NCBI GenBank assembly: GCA_002077045.2
Contig: KZ111164.1
Coordinates: 7,444-71,443, forward strand
From: Rachicladosporium sp. CCFEE 5018
Lineage: Eukaryota; Ascomycota; Dothideomycetes; Cladosporiales; Cladosporiaceae
Direction: 5' to 3'
DNA length: 64,000 nt
Each line of letters starts with the position of its first letter. The stretch's first letter is position 1. A program made the translations under genes and the position numbers. Shown piece after piece: positions 53,706-64,000 of the stretch. The notes under the pieces were generated by a model that was not told the DNA's origin, searched no databases, and saw nothing but the letters and a program-made list of their open reading frames with translations.

Positions 53706-54218
53706 TCACATGAATGCCTTCGCAATCGACATAAGACTTCCAGCATTGCCCATCCACCCACTGCTTTCACTCATGGCTCCATATCCGCTACTACCGTAGT
53801 ACCCTCCGCCACCCCGACTTGCCTGCCCACCCATCGCGCCAAGAGCAGAAGGTAGATGGACCCCGAATCCCTTCAACAACCCTCCGACAGCCCCGCCAGC
53901 ACTCAGCAATGGCACAACCACAGCGAAGAATGCCTTCACTGGATGCCGTCGCGCGTAATACCACAGCTCCTTGATCATGCGCTGCAGCTTGTGCATGAGC
54001 ATCGAGACGTAGCCATCGCGTGGTCGCCGCTTGTAGTATGAGCTACCGCTACCGCCGCCGCCACTCGAGAAAATACCGCGCGAGCTGCCACCGAGGACTG
54101 AGGAGGCGGAGCGAGCATAGCTTGGCCGGGTGTAGGCGCCGCGGGAGGGCGAGTGGGAGGCGCGTCCGCCGTAGGAGTGGGAGCGCGAAGTGCTGGATTC
54201 ACCGTCGAAGAGCCCCAT
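53706..54218 (-). CDS. Gly/Ser-rich small membrane protein of unknown function, copy C
   Basis: 170 residues, identical to B except for two residues before the membrane segment (MLMHKLQRM). The flanking intergenic DNA is among the most diverged in the window, so the near-identity points to selection on the protein. Confidence 0.7.
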   Translation of the reverse strand: MGLFDGESSTSRSHSYGGRASHSPSRGAYTRPSYARSASSVLGGSSRGIFSSGGGGSGSSYYKRRPRDGYVSMLMHKLQRMIKELWYYARRHPVKAFFAVVVPLLSAGGAVGGLLKGFGVHLPSALGAMGGQASRGGGGYYGSSGYGAMSESSGWMGNAGSLMSIAKAFM

Positions 54219-54577
54219 GATTGTCGATTGCCAGTTATATTTCTGATCAGATGCGTATGAGAGTTGAGTTCACTGCGATCATGAGCGCATTGGAAAGCTG
54301 ATGTCCAGCCCACGCCAGCCTCCAGAGTTTCTACTGACCAGGCCGCCCCTGCAGCCGACCCTCCCGAACCTTCTTCTTTGACAAATTGAGCCGAGTATTG
54401 AGCTTGCCGAGACCGTGTGCCGACATATGTCGGGTGTATGTCTTTATCCACGAGATCAATAACTTCGAAATTGTGAGCCTCCAGCTTCAATCAGGCATGC
54501 ATGCCTATGAGACATTGCAGCATATTCCCAGAGTCAGGCTATCGTATCGATCGTTCACCAGAACCAGCACCGCCAAG
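54219..54577. other. Divergent promoter, copy C
   Basis: Counterpart of 41891-42254. The first 80 bases differ by indels, the rest is nearly the same. Confidence 0.4.
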
Positions 54578-55669
54578 ATGAAACACCACCTCATGATCGG
54601 GACCTGGACGCCTCCAGGAGCAATCTTCACAGTCTGCTTCGACGACTCAGACCTCTCACTCACTCTCGTCAAACGTACCGAGATCCCCAAAGATGAGCCG
54701 ATCTCCTGGATGACCTTCAACCACTCCCGTTCCACGATCTATGGCGCAGGCATGAAGAAATGGAACTCCTTCGCCGTCCCTTCGCCCGCAGAGATCACGC
54801 ACCAGGTCTCGCACCCCATGGGCGGCGATCCGAAAGCCAACGACGCAGATACGAAGACACGAGCCATCTTCGTCTTAGCGGCCAAAAAGCCGCCATACTG
54901 TGTCTACGGCAACCCATTCTACGATCACGCTGGCTTCGGGAACGTGTTCTCCACGGACGCTGAAACTGGAGCACTGGAGGAGAATGTACAGAACTACGAG
55001 TACCTACCTACCTCAGCAATCCACGGTATGATCTTTGATGCCGCAGAGGGGTACCTCTACAGTGCCGATATGTGGGCTAATAAAGTCTGGTGTCATTCCA
55101 AGAACGTTGAGACAGGGCACTTGACACTTGTTGGATCCGTCGATGCACCTGCTGCAAATGATCATCCGAGATGGGTTGAGATCGCGCCGAGCGGGAAGTT
55201 CCTGTATGCTTTGATGGAGGGAGGCAATCGACTGTGCGTGTACAGCATCGATCCCGAAACCAGAATGCCCAGCTACACAGGCAAAGAATATCCTCTCGTA
55301 CCGCCAGGCATGATGGAGTCGTTTCCCAAGATGTTTCGATCTGACGTGGTCTTCACTGCGAAGTCGGAAAAGTATCTGTTCGCTACATCGAGGTCGAATT
55401 CGCCATCTCTGACGGGATACATCGCTGCTTTCTCGCTCTCGGCAGATGGCGACATTGAGCGGCAGATCTGTCTGAATCCGACGCTAACAAGTGGCGGGCA
55501 TAGTAATGCAGTCAGTCCCTGCCCGTGGTCTGATGAGTGGCTCGCGCTATGCGACGACGAGAAAGGCTTCGTAGAGATATACCGATGGAAGGACGAGTTC
55601 CTAGGGCGCGTAGCACATCTCGACATCAAAGAACCTGGCTTCGGCATGAACGCTATTTGGTACGATTGA
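54578..55669 (+). CDS. Carboxy-cis,cis-muconate cyclase, copy C
   Basis: 363 residues from ATG at 54578. The same propeller blocks as B with about ten replacements (for example CVYGNPFYDHAG for RVYGNPFYDRAG and AKSEKYLF for SKSGKYLF). The frame is also open for 64 codons upstream, which is not supported by the family start. Probably functional. Confidence 0.9.
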   Translation: MKHHLMIGTWTPPGAIFTVCFDDSDLSLTLVKRTEIPKDEPISWMTFNHSRSTIYGAGMKKWNSFAVPSPAEITHQVSHPMGGDPKANDADTKTRAIFVLAAKKPPYCVYGNPFYDHAGFGNVFSTDAETGALEENVQNYEYLPTSAIHGMIFDAAEGYLYSADMWANKVWCHSKNVETGHLTLVGSVDAPAANDHPRWVEIAPSGKFLYALMEGGNRLCVYSIDPETRMPSYTGKEYPLVPPGMMESFPKMFRSDVVFTAKSEKYLFATSRSNSPSLTGYIAAFSLSADGDIERQICLNPTLTSGGHSNAVSPCPWSDEWLALCDDEKGFVEIYRWKDEFLGRVAHLDIKEPGFGMNAIWYD

Positions 55670-55793
55670 GGCATTGTAAGCTTCGACAGCGATCTCTCCT
55701 GCACCAAACCCACTGTCGGCTACAGGCATCCACCGGGGTAGTCGGCGCGCTTGACTCAGAATCCACACAAACCTCTTTCGACGGTCATCACTG

Positions 55794-57149
55794 CTAGGCT
55801 CTGCTCAGCACCTCCTGCTCTATAGCGTTCTCCAAAGCTGCCACAGCATTGTCGAGCGTCTGAGCCACACCCCAGGTATACGTCGCGAGTCCGAGAACTG
55901 GTAGCCGTCGAAGCGTCCTGCCACTCATCGCCAGTCTAGCACACTTGTCTGACATTTTGCACAAGCGGAAGCCAGCGGAGTCTGGCGAGTCGCGCAAGGT
56001 CATGTGGGTGGTGGCTAAAGTGGGCACATCATCATCCGCAGTGACGAGCTGGCTATGGATGAGCTCATTGAGGCAGGAGCGGAAGATGTTGTAGATTGCC
56101 GAGCTGGAGGGACTGGGGATGTATTGTTTGATGTCGACGCGGTCGAGGAAGGCTGGATCCTGGACGCGACGTCAGTGCTACCCGTCAGTGGGTTAGGGAC
56201 GAGCTTACGATCGCCTCTATCATGTTGCTGGTACAGAGCGTGATGACGTTCGGTAGATGTCGGAGCCGATCGAGCGCGGTGAGCAGCTGGTTGGTAGCCT
56301 GTACCTCTAATCAGCACTGTTCGCGTAGCGACTTACATAGTATGCACTCACACGAAGCCCATCATGACATTCTCCGCCACCGCTAGCCACCTTCCTCGAC
56401 CCAGCAATCGTCTCGACTTCATCAATGACCACAATGGTCAACTTCTTCCCGTCCTTCGCCCTCTCCATAACGCCATCGAACGTACTCTCAATCAGCTTCC
56501 CACTTTCGCCGAAATACTTGCTCAGCATAGCGTTGGCGTTGATCTCCACCAGATCAGCAGCAGCCAACGTCTCGCCGAGCCTGATGGCCAGCTTCTGTGC
56601 CAGTGCTCTGCAAAGCGTGCTCTTCCCGCTGCCCGGTGGACCGTGAAGCAGGCACAGACGGTCCCAGTTGAAGTTTGCTAGATTAAGACCGGGCTGGCTC
56701 ATCATGGCTACCATGCGGACGAGGTACCGGAGGAGGCGTGCTGGCAGAGCGTCGTCGAAGACGAGAGAATCCCATTCACCGGTGAAGAGAGCGTTGGGAA
56801 GAGCTAAGGTGCGGGCTTGTGAGGAGTGCTCGTCTTGCTTGACATAGCGGCGGTCACCGGTATCATCTGGCTGTCGAAGATGATAAGTTTGCACATCTAG
56901 CTGTACATGTTCAACGTCGATCCAATTCGATGACTGCAGCGGACCAGTAAAGTCAACTATCTGGACTCTGACGACGAGTTTGTCGTGCTTCAGCCGAGTC
57001 TCATGCTTGAGCTTCGAGCCGATCTCGACAGCCTTGTACATCTGCTCTACCCAAGTCGCCACCTCCGCTCTGACAGCAGTCTGGGTGTTCGCAGGCGTCG
57101 CGGATCTGAGCTGGACTTCAATGTGAAGGGTGGGACTGATGAGCGCCAT
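55794..57149 (-). CDS. pch2: PCH2/TRIP13 AAA+ ATPase, copy C
   Basis: Exons 56352-57149, 56209-56298 and 55794-56159 have the same lengths as in B and encode 417 residues. Walker A, Walker B and the arginine-finger block DPAFLDRVDIKQYI are intact. Replacements are scattered outside the motifs (VAMMSQ for VDMMGQ, LFTGEW for LLTDEW). Both copies look functional. Confidence 0.92.
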
Positions 57150-57472
57150 GACCTGTGATGATCGACTATCCTTTTATTAGGGTGTGAGGAGACTGAATGG
57201 GTGAAGTAAGAGTGCAGTCGTACATCGAGACGCGATGGGTGCCTGGCGACGCTTTGATGAGGCGAGGAAGGAACACCCAGCCTCCCAGTAAGCTTATTTT
57301 GACCTCATGAACACCAACATGAAGCATACCTACGATTTCGACACGTGCGGACATGCTCAACGACGCGAAGGTACCACGATAGTACGGAGGTGTTGTGAAG
57401 CTGTACTCACTATAGACACCGATGGGCCCACACTTCGCTGTGCACTCCACCCGAAAGGCCTCCCGATTGCTC
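57150..57472. other. Short intergenic region, PCH2 promoter / VID21 3' end, copy C
   Basis: No gene. Nearly identical to 44827-45148. Confidence 0.4.
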
Positions 57473-60400
57473 TCACCTCGCAGCATTAGCCTGCATTGTC
57501 CTCGGACTTCCCTGCAATCCTCCCGCCAAAGGTCCAGGACTCTGCATCATACCAGGCGTGTTACTCCTGCTCGACGGTCTCGCAGTCATACTCGGCACGT
57601 TGTTAACGCCCTGATACTGCACAGCAGGGCTCACGGGATTGACGTTCGGGCTCGCATGCGCGATAACAGGACTGTTGGCCAGCTGTGCATGTGGCGTATT
57701 GGGTGACTGCTGCATGCGCATCTGCTGCATCTGGCGCTGCCTCATCATCTGAGCGTAGGAGTGTTGTGGACTTTGAGCGGAGCCGTTGACCTGTGATGAT
57801 GCGTCGCCAGTGCCGTAGCCGTTCACTCCGTTCGCCATGCTTGGGTTGCTAGGGTAGACTTGCTGGTTCTGGCCGTACGCTTGCATGTTGGCTGTAGCGG
57901 ACGGTACGCCGTTCGACAACCCGGCTGCGGCGTTCATAGCGCTCTGCCTAACTTGACTCGAGGACTGAGATTGATGCTTCAGTTGCTCCGTCGCAAAGTT
58001 GGTCAGCTCGGCTTCGGTCATGTTAGGGTACCGAGCGCGGAGCTGATTCTTGATAGCAATGACAGCAGGTACATGGCCAGAAGAGAGCTGGCCCGAATTG
58101 CCTTGAGGCGTAGGTGGTGGTGGCATGTTTGGCGACGCAGACATGTGCTGTTGACCATTCATCTGCGTGCTCTGTGCGTGGTTGCCCTGCATAGAGCCTT
58201 GGTGCTGGACAGGCATCTGCGCTTGCTGTTGATGGCTTTGTGTCTGTGCCTGGAAAGCAGCCAAGAGCGCCTGATTACTGGCGATCTGCTGCTGAGTCGT
58301 CATGCTGCCGGTGTTGGCGACGGGACTGATCATGCTTGCGTTCGGCATAGGGAATTGCTGCCCTCCGTACTGACTCTGTCGTGACTGCGCAGACGCTTGT
58401 GCCATGCGCTGCATTTCAGCAGACTGTGTCATCGGCACAGCTGAGCGCATATGCGCTTGTGGGATGCCTTGTGTGTTGACACCAGGGACTGCGAGATGTC
58501 CGTTGCGAGTCGGTGCCGGTAAGCCTTGCCTCTGCTGCTGTGGGGCCTGGCCGTTGACAGTTGGATGCTGCTGCCCGTTCGCCGACATCTGTGCCTGGCC
58601 GGCGGTTCCAGGTCGAGGCACGTTAGGTGCGCCATTGACTTGACCTGGCTGGCCAGCTCGGGTCATTTGCAATGATCGTTGTTGCTGTTCGAGCATCTTC
58701 AGGCGATGTTGACGTTGCATCTCCGCAAGCTGTAGATCACGCTCATAGCGCTTCTTACTAAACTCTTGGGGTGTCAGCATCGGGGCTCGTGGTTGTTGGG
58801 ACGTCTCAGCTTGCTGCGTAGACTTGCGCTGGGCTGCGGCACGGGCGGCTAATATATGGTCAGTATGTGTTGCTAGAATCTTCACGATGTTGGACGGCAC
58901 TTACATTCGGCCTTCTTGTACTCCGCCATTTCACGCTTCTTGGCCAGCTTCCGCATCGCATCCACAGTCCACAAGTGTCGTGTACTCTTACGCTTCTCGA
59001 CTCTTGATGGCAGAGTCCGACGCCGCATAGGCATATGCTGCTGCGCTGCAGTGACACCGCTTTGTTGCTGCGCTTGTTGGATCGCAGCAACCTGCGCGTT
59101 GTAGCGTCTCTCCACAGCTTGCTGACTCTGTTCCAAGCGCTGAAACCAGGTCTTGAAGTAGACTGTCTTGCGCATCTCAGCAGGTAATGTCTCCAGCTCC
59201 ACCCAACGCTCAAAGCATTCCCATGGCGTACGTCGCTCCATACCACTCTTGAATCGTGAAGGTAGCGCCATCTCGGCTGAGATGAGTGACCAATTGAATG
59301 AGTAGTCTTTGGCCAGCTTTCGCAGCTTCTGGTCGTCCTCCCACACCCATTGCGAGCCGTTGCGGAACTCGTAGAATGGCGTGCTAGGCATCTGAAACTC
59401 TGAAGGCGGCCTGAAGACATTGTTGGCGTGTAGTCTGTCGCGGATATGCTTGTTATCAGGATGAAACAGTGCAATCTCAGAGTCATCAGGCTGCATGTTC
59501 TGCTCATCTCGTCGACGCTTGTATGTCGGCTGGGCGTCTTCTGTCTCCGCTTCATCTTCATAGTCGTATCGACTTCGCTTGCGGGACGGTTGCTGTTGCT
59601 TCGGCAGGATCTTACCACTGACGAACTTCGATACCTGGGTCATTCTAGACTTCGAATGTTGTGGCAACGTTTCAGGCACCCAGACAGGCACATCTGCCAA
59701 GGCTTTGCGAAGCGTGCCAGATGTTTGCAGCTGATGAACGTGGTCTGCGAGCTCGGGCGCCACGACAAGTCTAGTCGGCAGCGTGGCACCGAGCACTGGT
59801 GTCCTGGGCATACTGTCGTCCTCCGGAGCGGACTCACCAGCAGCCTCCAATTCGGGCACGGCGTCGTCTTCGATGTCGACGTCGCTCGTGCGTCTGCCCT
59901 TGACTTTGACACGCATGCCCATGCGCTCGTCAGCATCGGCAGCCACGTAGTCAGCACACCGGCGAGCCAGCCAGGCACAAACGCTTTTCTTCATCTTGCG
60001 CTCGGCGCGAAAGTCCTTACCCATCCAGCGCATCTCCGCCATCAGGTGATCTTGGTGGGTCACGGGTGCTGGCGGCTCCTTGCACTTCTCCATCTGTCGC
60101 AATGGCCACTTGTTCGCGTTCTGGAGCTGATAGATCCTTCGTAGCATGCGGAAGTCCATGCGCTCGTGTGTCGCGGTGAAGTAGTCTTCAGTCGACAACG
60201 TCTTGGTCGCAGATTTGATAAGATCGGGCAACGGCTGTGTGTTGATGTTCGCAGATTCATGGGCCTGTATGCGGAAAAGTGGCTCAAGATAGTCTCGTTC
60301 GGGGTCTTCTGCTGCACCCTTTAATGAAGCAAGCTCGCCTAGGGCAGCGATGCTTGCGTGTGGGCTCAGATCATACTCTGGCCGGCGGGTCCGCGGTGGT

Positions 60401-61612
60401 GTAACGTACTCTTGCATACGTACCACTCGTCCATCGCGCCGCGTGCTCTTCGGAGATACAGGCTCGATAGAAGACTGTCGCCTGCGAGGCTCAAGCGATG
60501 GAGTACCATTGACGCCTTCTGTTGCGCGCTTCGGAGGTTGAATGGCCAGATCAGAGGGCGTGGCTGAGACTTTGTCGCGGCTCCCGGTTGAGGTTTCGCG
60601 TTGTCGATCAGCTTCCTCACGAGACGATGTTGCCCGTCGGGGGACAACAGTAATACTGTCTTCCTCTGACTCAGGTTCGTCCTGTCGTAGGTCTTCGAGT
60701 TGACGAGAGACCGTAGCCTTCGCTGCCTTGAGACGATCGGTCTGCATGTCCGCGACAACCTGTGCCTCTGTCTCACGGCCCGGACCATTCGTCGACGGCT
60801 CCGGACCTTCCCGATCATCCCGAGCTGCTTGCTCCTCTGCCTCGCGAGCAGCAGCTTCACGTTCCTCCCAGCGTAGCTGATCGTCAGGCGTTGAGATGTC
60901 GCCTAGTGCTTCCTTGCGAGCTTGCTCCTTCATTGCTGCAAGGTTCCTGTCGTGCTCGGCTTTGACACGTCGCTCGTCTGGTGTGGGCCTTAGATCCTTA
61001 GGCACATCGACAGCAGCCGGCTCCGAGTCCGGTGAGGTATCTGGTGAGTCCTGTGGGAGCATCGGAGTAGCGGCCGAATGAGCACCAACGGTTGAGGACG
61101 GTGATGAAGCCAGGTCACCCTGCACCTGGAGGTGAGACGTATGCTCAGCATCAGTGTTGGCCTTCAGATGCGTCGCTTCACTTCTCTCACGTAGTCGCGC
61201 TTCCTGAACTGCTTCTGACGGGAGATGCACTGTCTTGGCATGCGGGTGAGCATCAGTCTCAAGATGAAGCCTCTCTCGGGTAGCTTGAGTGAAGTTTGCT
61301 TCATCCTCCGGCGCAGGTGGCGCAAGCTCAGCAGGCGGCGCAGAGCCTGGGGAGCGGCGAGTGACGGGCAATGATGGTGACTTCGAAGCGATCCGAGTGC
61401 GCTTCTCGGCGGATGCAAGCAGATCGATCGGCCGCTGCGTAGTCGCTGCCGCCATAGTGCTCGCGGCGGATGCGGGAGTGAAAGGCTTGATCACGGAGGC
61501 AAGTGGTCCAGGGATCGTGCTCTCTGTAGTCTCACTTTCAGGCTCAGTCGTAAGCACAGGCTGCTCTTCAAGTGTCTTCGTGGATGTGACAGAGACATCT
61601 TGCGGTATGACT
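57473..61612 (-). CDS. vid21: VID21/EAF1, NuA4 scaffold, copy C without the N-terminal exons
   Basis: Exons 58905-61612 and 57473-58848, same lengths as B (2,708 and 1,376 bases). The C-terminal Gln-rich exon has a few differences from B (Gly for Arg in PTRNGHLAV, Pro for Ala in SPGPLAGG, Ile for Val in NSPVIAHA). The upstream exon with HSA and SANT domains looks identical to B. The gene continues into contig D in the same way as B, so one shared 5' end serves two different 3' ends in this assembly. Confidence 0.92.
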
Positions 61613-61712
61613 NNNNNNNNNNNNNNNNNNNNNNNNNNNNNNNNNNNNNNNNNNNNNNNNNNNNNNNNNNNNNNNNNNNNNNNNNNNNNNNNNNNNNNNN
61701 NNNNNNNNNNNN
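61613..61712. other. Assembly gap of 100 N with overlapping flanks
   Basis: The 93 bases before the gap (61520-61612) are repeated exactly after it (61713-61805), so the true gap is negative and nothing is missing. Confidence 0.97.
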
Positions 61713-61805
61713 CTCTCTGTAGTCTCACTTTCAGGCTCAGTCGTAAGCACAGGCTGCTCTTCAAGTGTCTTCGTGGATGTGACAGAGACATCTTGCGGTA
61801 TGACT
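61713..61805. repeat. 93-base contig overlap
   Basis: Identical to 61520-61612 and to 49196-49288. D can therefore follow either B or C. Confidence 0.95.
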
Positions 61806-62225
61806 GGGTGGGAGAGTGATGCCTCATCAAAGTGACAACCTCTGGCCCATGTGTTAGCACGATACTATTAATGCGCGTGTACAATGACTTACTGGTCGAG
61901 GCTATTCGCATTCAACCATGCGATGGTCTCCGGTTGATCAATCGAGGCATTGCATAGACTGGCGAGCGAGTTGTTGTTCTGAAGTAGCAATGTGATGTCG
62001 TAAAGCGCGAGCAGCCCGGCTTTCTGCGACTGAACTGCAGCCCTGCAAATGCCATCAGTAACACGTCGTACAGGCAACAATCCATCAATAAAAGACTTGT
62101 TCCGTGATCGCATCATCCATAGCTGTCGTTTCCTATGCATGTGGATAATTATCGAGGAATACTGACCTCAACCCACGCTCAGCGTCCTCGATTGCTGCGT
62201 GACGAAGGACATCCGTCGTCGACAT
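61713..62225 (-). CDS. vid21: VID21/EAF1 N-terminal exons (shared by copies B and C)
   Basis: Exon 1 62167-62225 (MSTTDVLRHAAIEDAERGL), exon 2 61893-62132 and exon 3 from 61841 down to the contig end at 61713. Introns are 62133-62166 (34 bases, very short) and 61842-61892. Splicing gives the conserved block WLNANSLDQGCHFDEASL, typical of the VID21 N-terminus, and then reads in frame into B or C through the 93-base overlap. The shortness of the first intron makes the exon 1 assignment less sure than the rest. The gene is head-to-head with MAK11. Confidence 0.8.
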
Positions 62226-62597
62226 CTACGCATTCTCCGTGGCACCACCGCGATGAGAGTCAAATGCTGATAAGCCGCGGTATGTTATCATGAGGAGATC
62301 CAGATGAGTCGTTATGCAGGCGCTGTGTTGTATGGTGGCCGCGTTGTAATAGTTAATGTTCTACACAACGCGTCGCCGCTACTCAGATTGCGCCCGTAGG
62401 ACCAAGGGACGTGAATGTGGAGGTCGAAGAGCGGGAGCGCTCGGCCACTTCGAGGAGGCACGGGCTCACCCGTGTCAAAACTTTGCTAGGATGAATGATT
62501 TCTCGGAAATGCAATACTTACATGTATCATCTAACTAGTGGCAGATGTTGCCAGTGTCTTGACGAGAGCCATACTCATCAGCCATCTAGGACCGATC
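62226..62597. other. Divergent promoter, VID21 / MAK11
   Basis: About 370 bases between head-to-head genes for a chromatin regulator and a ribosome biogenesis factor. No gene; no clear TATA box. Confidence 0.5.
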
Positions 62598-64000
62598 ATG
62601 GCCGGTCTAATTGGCAAGAGGAAGCGCGAGCAGTCCGCAGCCCAGCCGAGTGCCTTCAAAAAGGCAAAAGCCACCACTTCAGCAGCTGCATTTAACGGGA
62701 AGAAAGCTGCCATACAGGATCCAAAGTCGGCGAAGGCTCCAAAAGCTGCTGCCAGATCTAACGGAACCGTTCACGATGGCCATGTCGAGACCAAACCTTC
62801 CACGGACATCACTGTCCAGGTCGTCACAGGTTCATATGAACGAGTTCTCCATGGCTTCACAGCAACTATTCCCAAAGAATCCCTGTCGGCAACGATCTCG
62901 GACGACTCCAGCCCAGTCAAACATGCCGACACCTTCCTCTTCGCCGCCCACACCTCCTCCATCCGCACTCTCGCCCTCTCTCCAAGCACCGCAAACAACA
63001 AACGCTTCCTCGCCACCGGCGGCGCCGACGAACGCATAAACCTTTATAACCTCTCCACCCTGGCCCCATCCTCTTCCACCACTCCAAAACTGCCTTCCCT
63101 TTCCGGCTCCAAGGTTGCGGAGAACGTCTCAAACCAGGCCCTAGGAAACCTAATCCACCACGACCGCGCAATATCCTGCCTCCACTTCGCCTCCAAATCT
63201 AAGCTCTTCTCCGCAGCCGAGGAGAACACAATCGGTATCACCCGAACGCGCGACTGGACTCTCCTCTCAACTCTCAAGGCTCCGATTCCCAAACCGGCCG
63301 GCCGACCATCAGGCGACACTGCGGCGCCGGGCGAAGTGCCGACTGGGATCAACGACTTTACGATCCATCCATCGGAAAAACTTATGCTTAGCGTTTCGCG
63401 CGGGGAGCGATGCATGCGGCTCTGGAACCTCATGACGGGGAAGAAAGCGGGTGTGTTGAATTTCAGTCGTGAGATGTTGGGGAAGGTGGGCGAGGGAAAG
63501 TATAGTTCTGGCGAAGGCAGACGGGTATGTTGGGCGCCGGATGGGGGAAGCTATGTTGTGGGGTTTGAGAGGGGAGTGGTTTTGTTCACGCTTGAGAGTG
63601 AGGTTGTGGATGTTATTGTTGTGGAGCCGAGGACGAAGGTGCATCAGGTGCGCTTTTTGCCTCTGGTAGAGGGCAGAAGCATTCTGGCCGTCAGCACGGA
63701 GGATGGGAGGGTGGTGTTGTACGAGCTCGCTCAAAAGCCGGCTACTGAGACCAACGGAACGAACGGCGACGCGTCACCTCCCATAGCGAAGCTCGCGCTC
63801 ACAATACTTGCCCACATCGGTGGCAAAGCAGCAGACATCACCGGCCGGGTCAGAGACTTCACGGTCCTCTCCCTCCCCTCGCCAAGCAAGGACCTACTAC
63901 TCATAACAGCCAGCAGCGACGGCGCAGTGCGAGTCTGGCAGCTATCACCGGCTGATCTCGCGCCTGCAGATGTGGGCAGCGGGGAATTGAGGCAAGTGGG
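62598..64000 (+). CDS. mak11: MAK11/PAK1IP1-like WD40 ribosome biogenesis protein, 3' end cut by window
   Basis: From ATG at 62598 the frame is open to the window edge (467 codons). Residues 1-65 are a basic Lys/Ala-rich extension (GKRKREQ, AFKKAKATT) that looks like a nuclear or nucleolar signal. WD repeats follow: VVTGSYERVLHGF, LFAAHTSSIRTLALS, FLATGGADERINLYNL, HHDRAISCLHF, DFTIHPSEKLMLSVSRGERCMRLWNL, VCWAPDG and ITASSDGAVRVWQL. The TGGADE.I.LY and AIS.L.F pattern and the order fit Mak11/PAK1IP1, needed for 60S subunit assembly. The family is about 400-500 residues, so little is missing. Only one copy is seen because contig D is shared. Confidence 0.85.
   Translation, partial: MAGLIGKRKREQSAAQPSAFKKAKATTSAAAFNGKKAAIQDPKSAKAPKAAARSNGTVHDGHVETKPSTDITVQVVTGSYERVLHGFTATIPKESLSATISDDSSPVKHADTFLFAAHTSSIRTLALSPSTANNKRFLATGGADERINLYNLSTLAPSSSTTPKLPSLSGSKVAENVSNQALGNLIHHDRAISCLHFASKSKLFSAAEENTIGITRTRDWTLLSTLKAPIPKPAGRPSGDTAAPGEVPTGINDFTIHPSEKLMLSVSRGERCMRLWNLMTGKKAGVLNFSREMLGKVGEGKYSSGEGRRVCWAPDGGSYVVGFERGVVLFTLESEVVDVIVVEPRTKVHQVRFLPLVEGRSILAVSTEDGRVVLYELAQKPATETNGTNGDASPPIAKLALTILAHIGGKAADITGRVRDFTVLSLPSPSKDLLLITASSDGAVRVWQLSPADLAPADVGSGELRQV

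Noticed and set aside
58882..61911. A 1,009-codon ORF running through the N run at 61613-61712
   Set aside because: It translates the same 93 bases twice in two different frames and includes an intron. It is an artefact of the gap.
1..64000. CRISPR arrays, insertion sequences, rRNA, or a secondary-metabolite core gene
   Set aside because: The window is eukaryotic; no spaced direct repeats, transposase, rRNA or synthase domains were seen.

Overview
The window is nuclear DNA of a filamentous ascomycete. Genes are dense, on both strands, and cut by introns of about 50-80 bases with GT..AG ends. The gene set is typical of Pezizomycotina: a HET-domain gene, VID21/EAF1, FCF1, an alpha-7 proteasome subunit with an acidic insert, ornithine decarboxylase, a fungal carboxymuconate cyclase and a BBE oxidase. 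A Dothideomycete is likely. The two-copy state recalls the hybrid, duplicated genome reported for Hortaea werneckii, but the species is an inference.

The main result is structural. Three 100-base runs of N (18538-18637, 49289-49388, 61613-61712) divide the window into contigs A (1-18537), B (18638-49288), C (49389-61612) and D (61713-64000). A and B carry the same genes in the same order, and so do the right part of B and C. The ends show how they belong together. The last 398 bases of A are identical to the first 398 of C, and joining them there gives one complete ornithine decarboxylase of the same length as B's. B starts with sequence identical to A from 1238. B and C end at the same base, and D starts with the same last 93 bases. 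So A+C is one haplotype or homeolog, B is the other, and D plus the start of A are shared flanks: an unresolved assembly bubble laid end to end. It is not a 30-kb tandem duplication. A+C (from 1238) is about 29.1 kb and B about 30.7 kb; one 1,477-base deletion in A explains nearly all of the difference.

Gene order along the locus: HET protein (-), histidine phosphatase (+), truncated 3-hydroxyacyl-CoA dehydrogenase (+), DUF4267 protein (+), decayed YWTD propeller gene (+), 14-3-3 (+), acyltransferase 3 (-), small conserved ORF (-), CSI2-like membrane protein (-), FCF1 (+), proteasome alpha-7 (-), PRP39 (-), CID protein (+), ornithine decarboxylase (-), BBE oxidase (+), Gly/Ser-rich membrane protein (-), carboxymuconate cyclase (+), PCH2/TRIP13 (-), VID21/EAF1 (-), MAK11 (+). 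Housekeeping genes for RNA processing, ribosome assembly, the proteasome, chromatin and signalling are mixed with peripheral metabolism.

The two copies differ by several percent, mostly silently in conserved genes: in the last 105 codons of FCF1 I count 19 differences, all synonymous. Some gene copies are decaying. PRP39 in A has lost a splice acceptor. The BBE oxidase in C has a one-base frameshift. The YWTD gene is stopped twice in B and deleted in A. The CSI2-like gene in A has lost its start codon. This looks like ongoing fractionation of a duplicated or hybrid genome. Towards the right end (from about 46.45 kb in B) B and C become identical.
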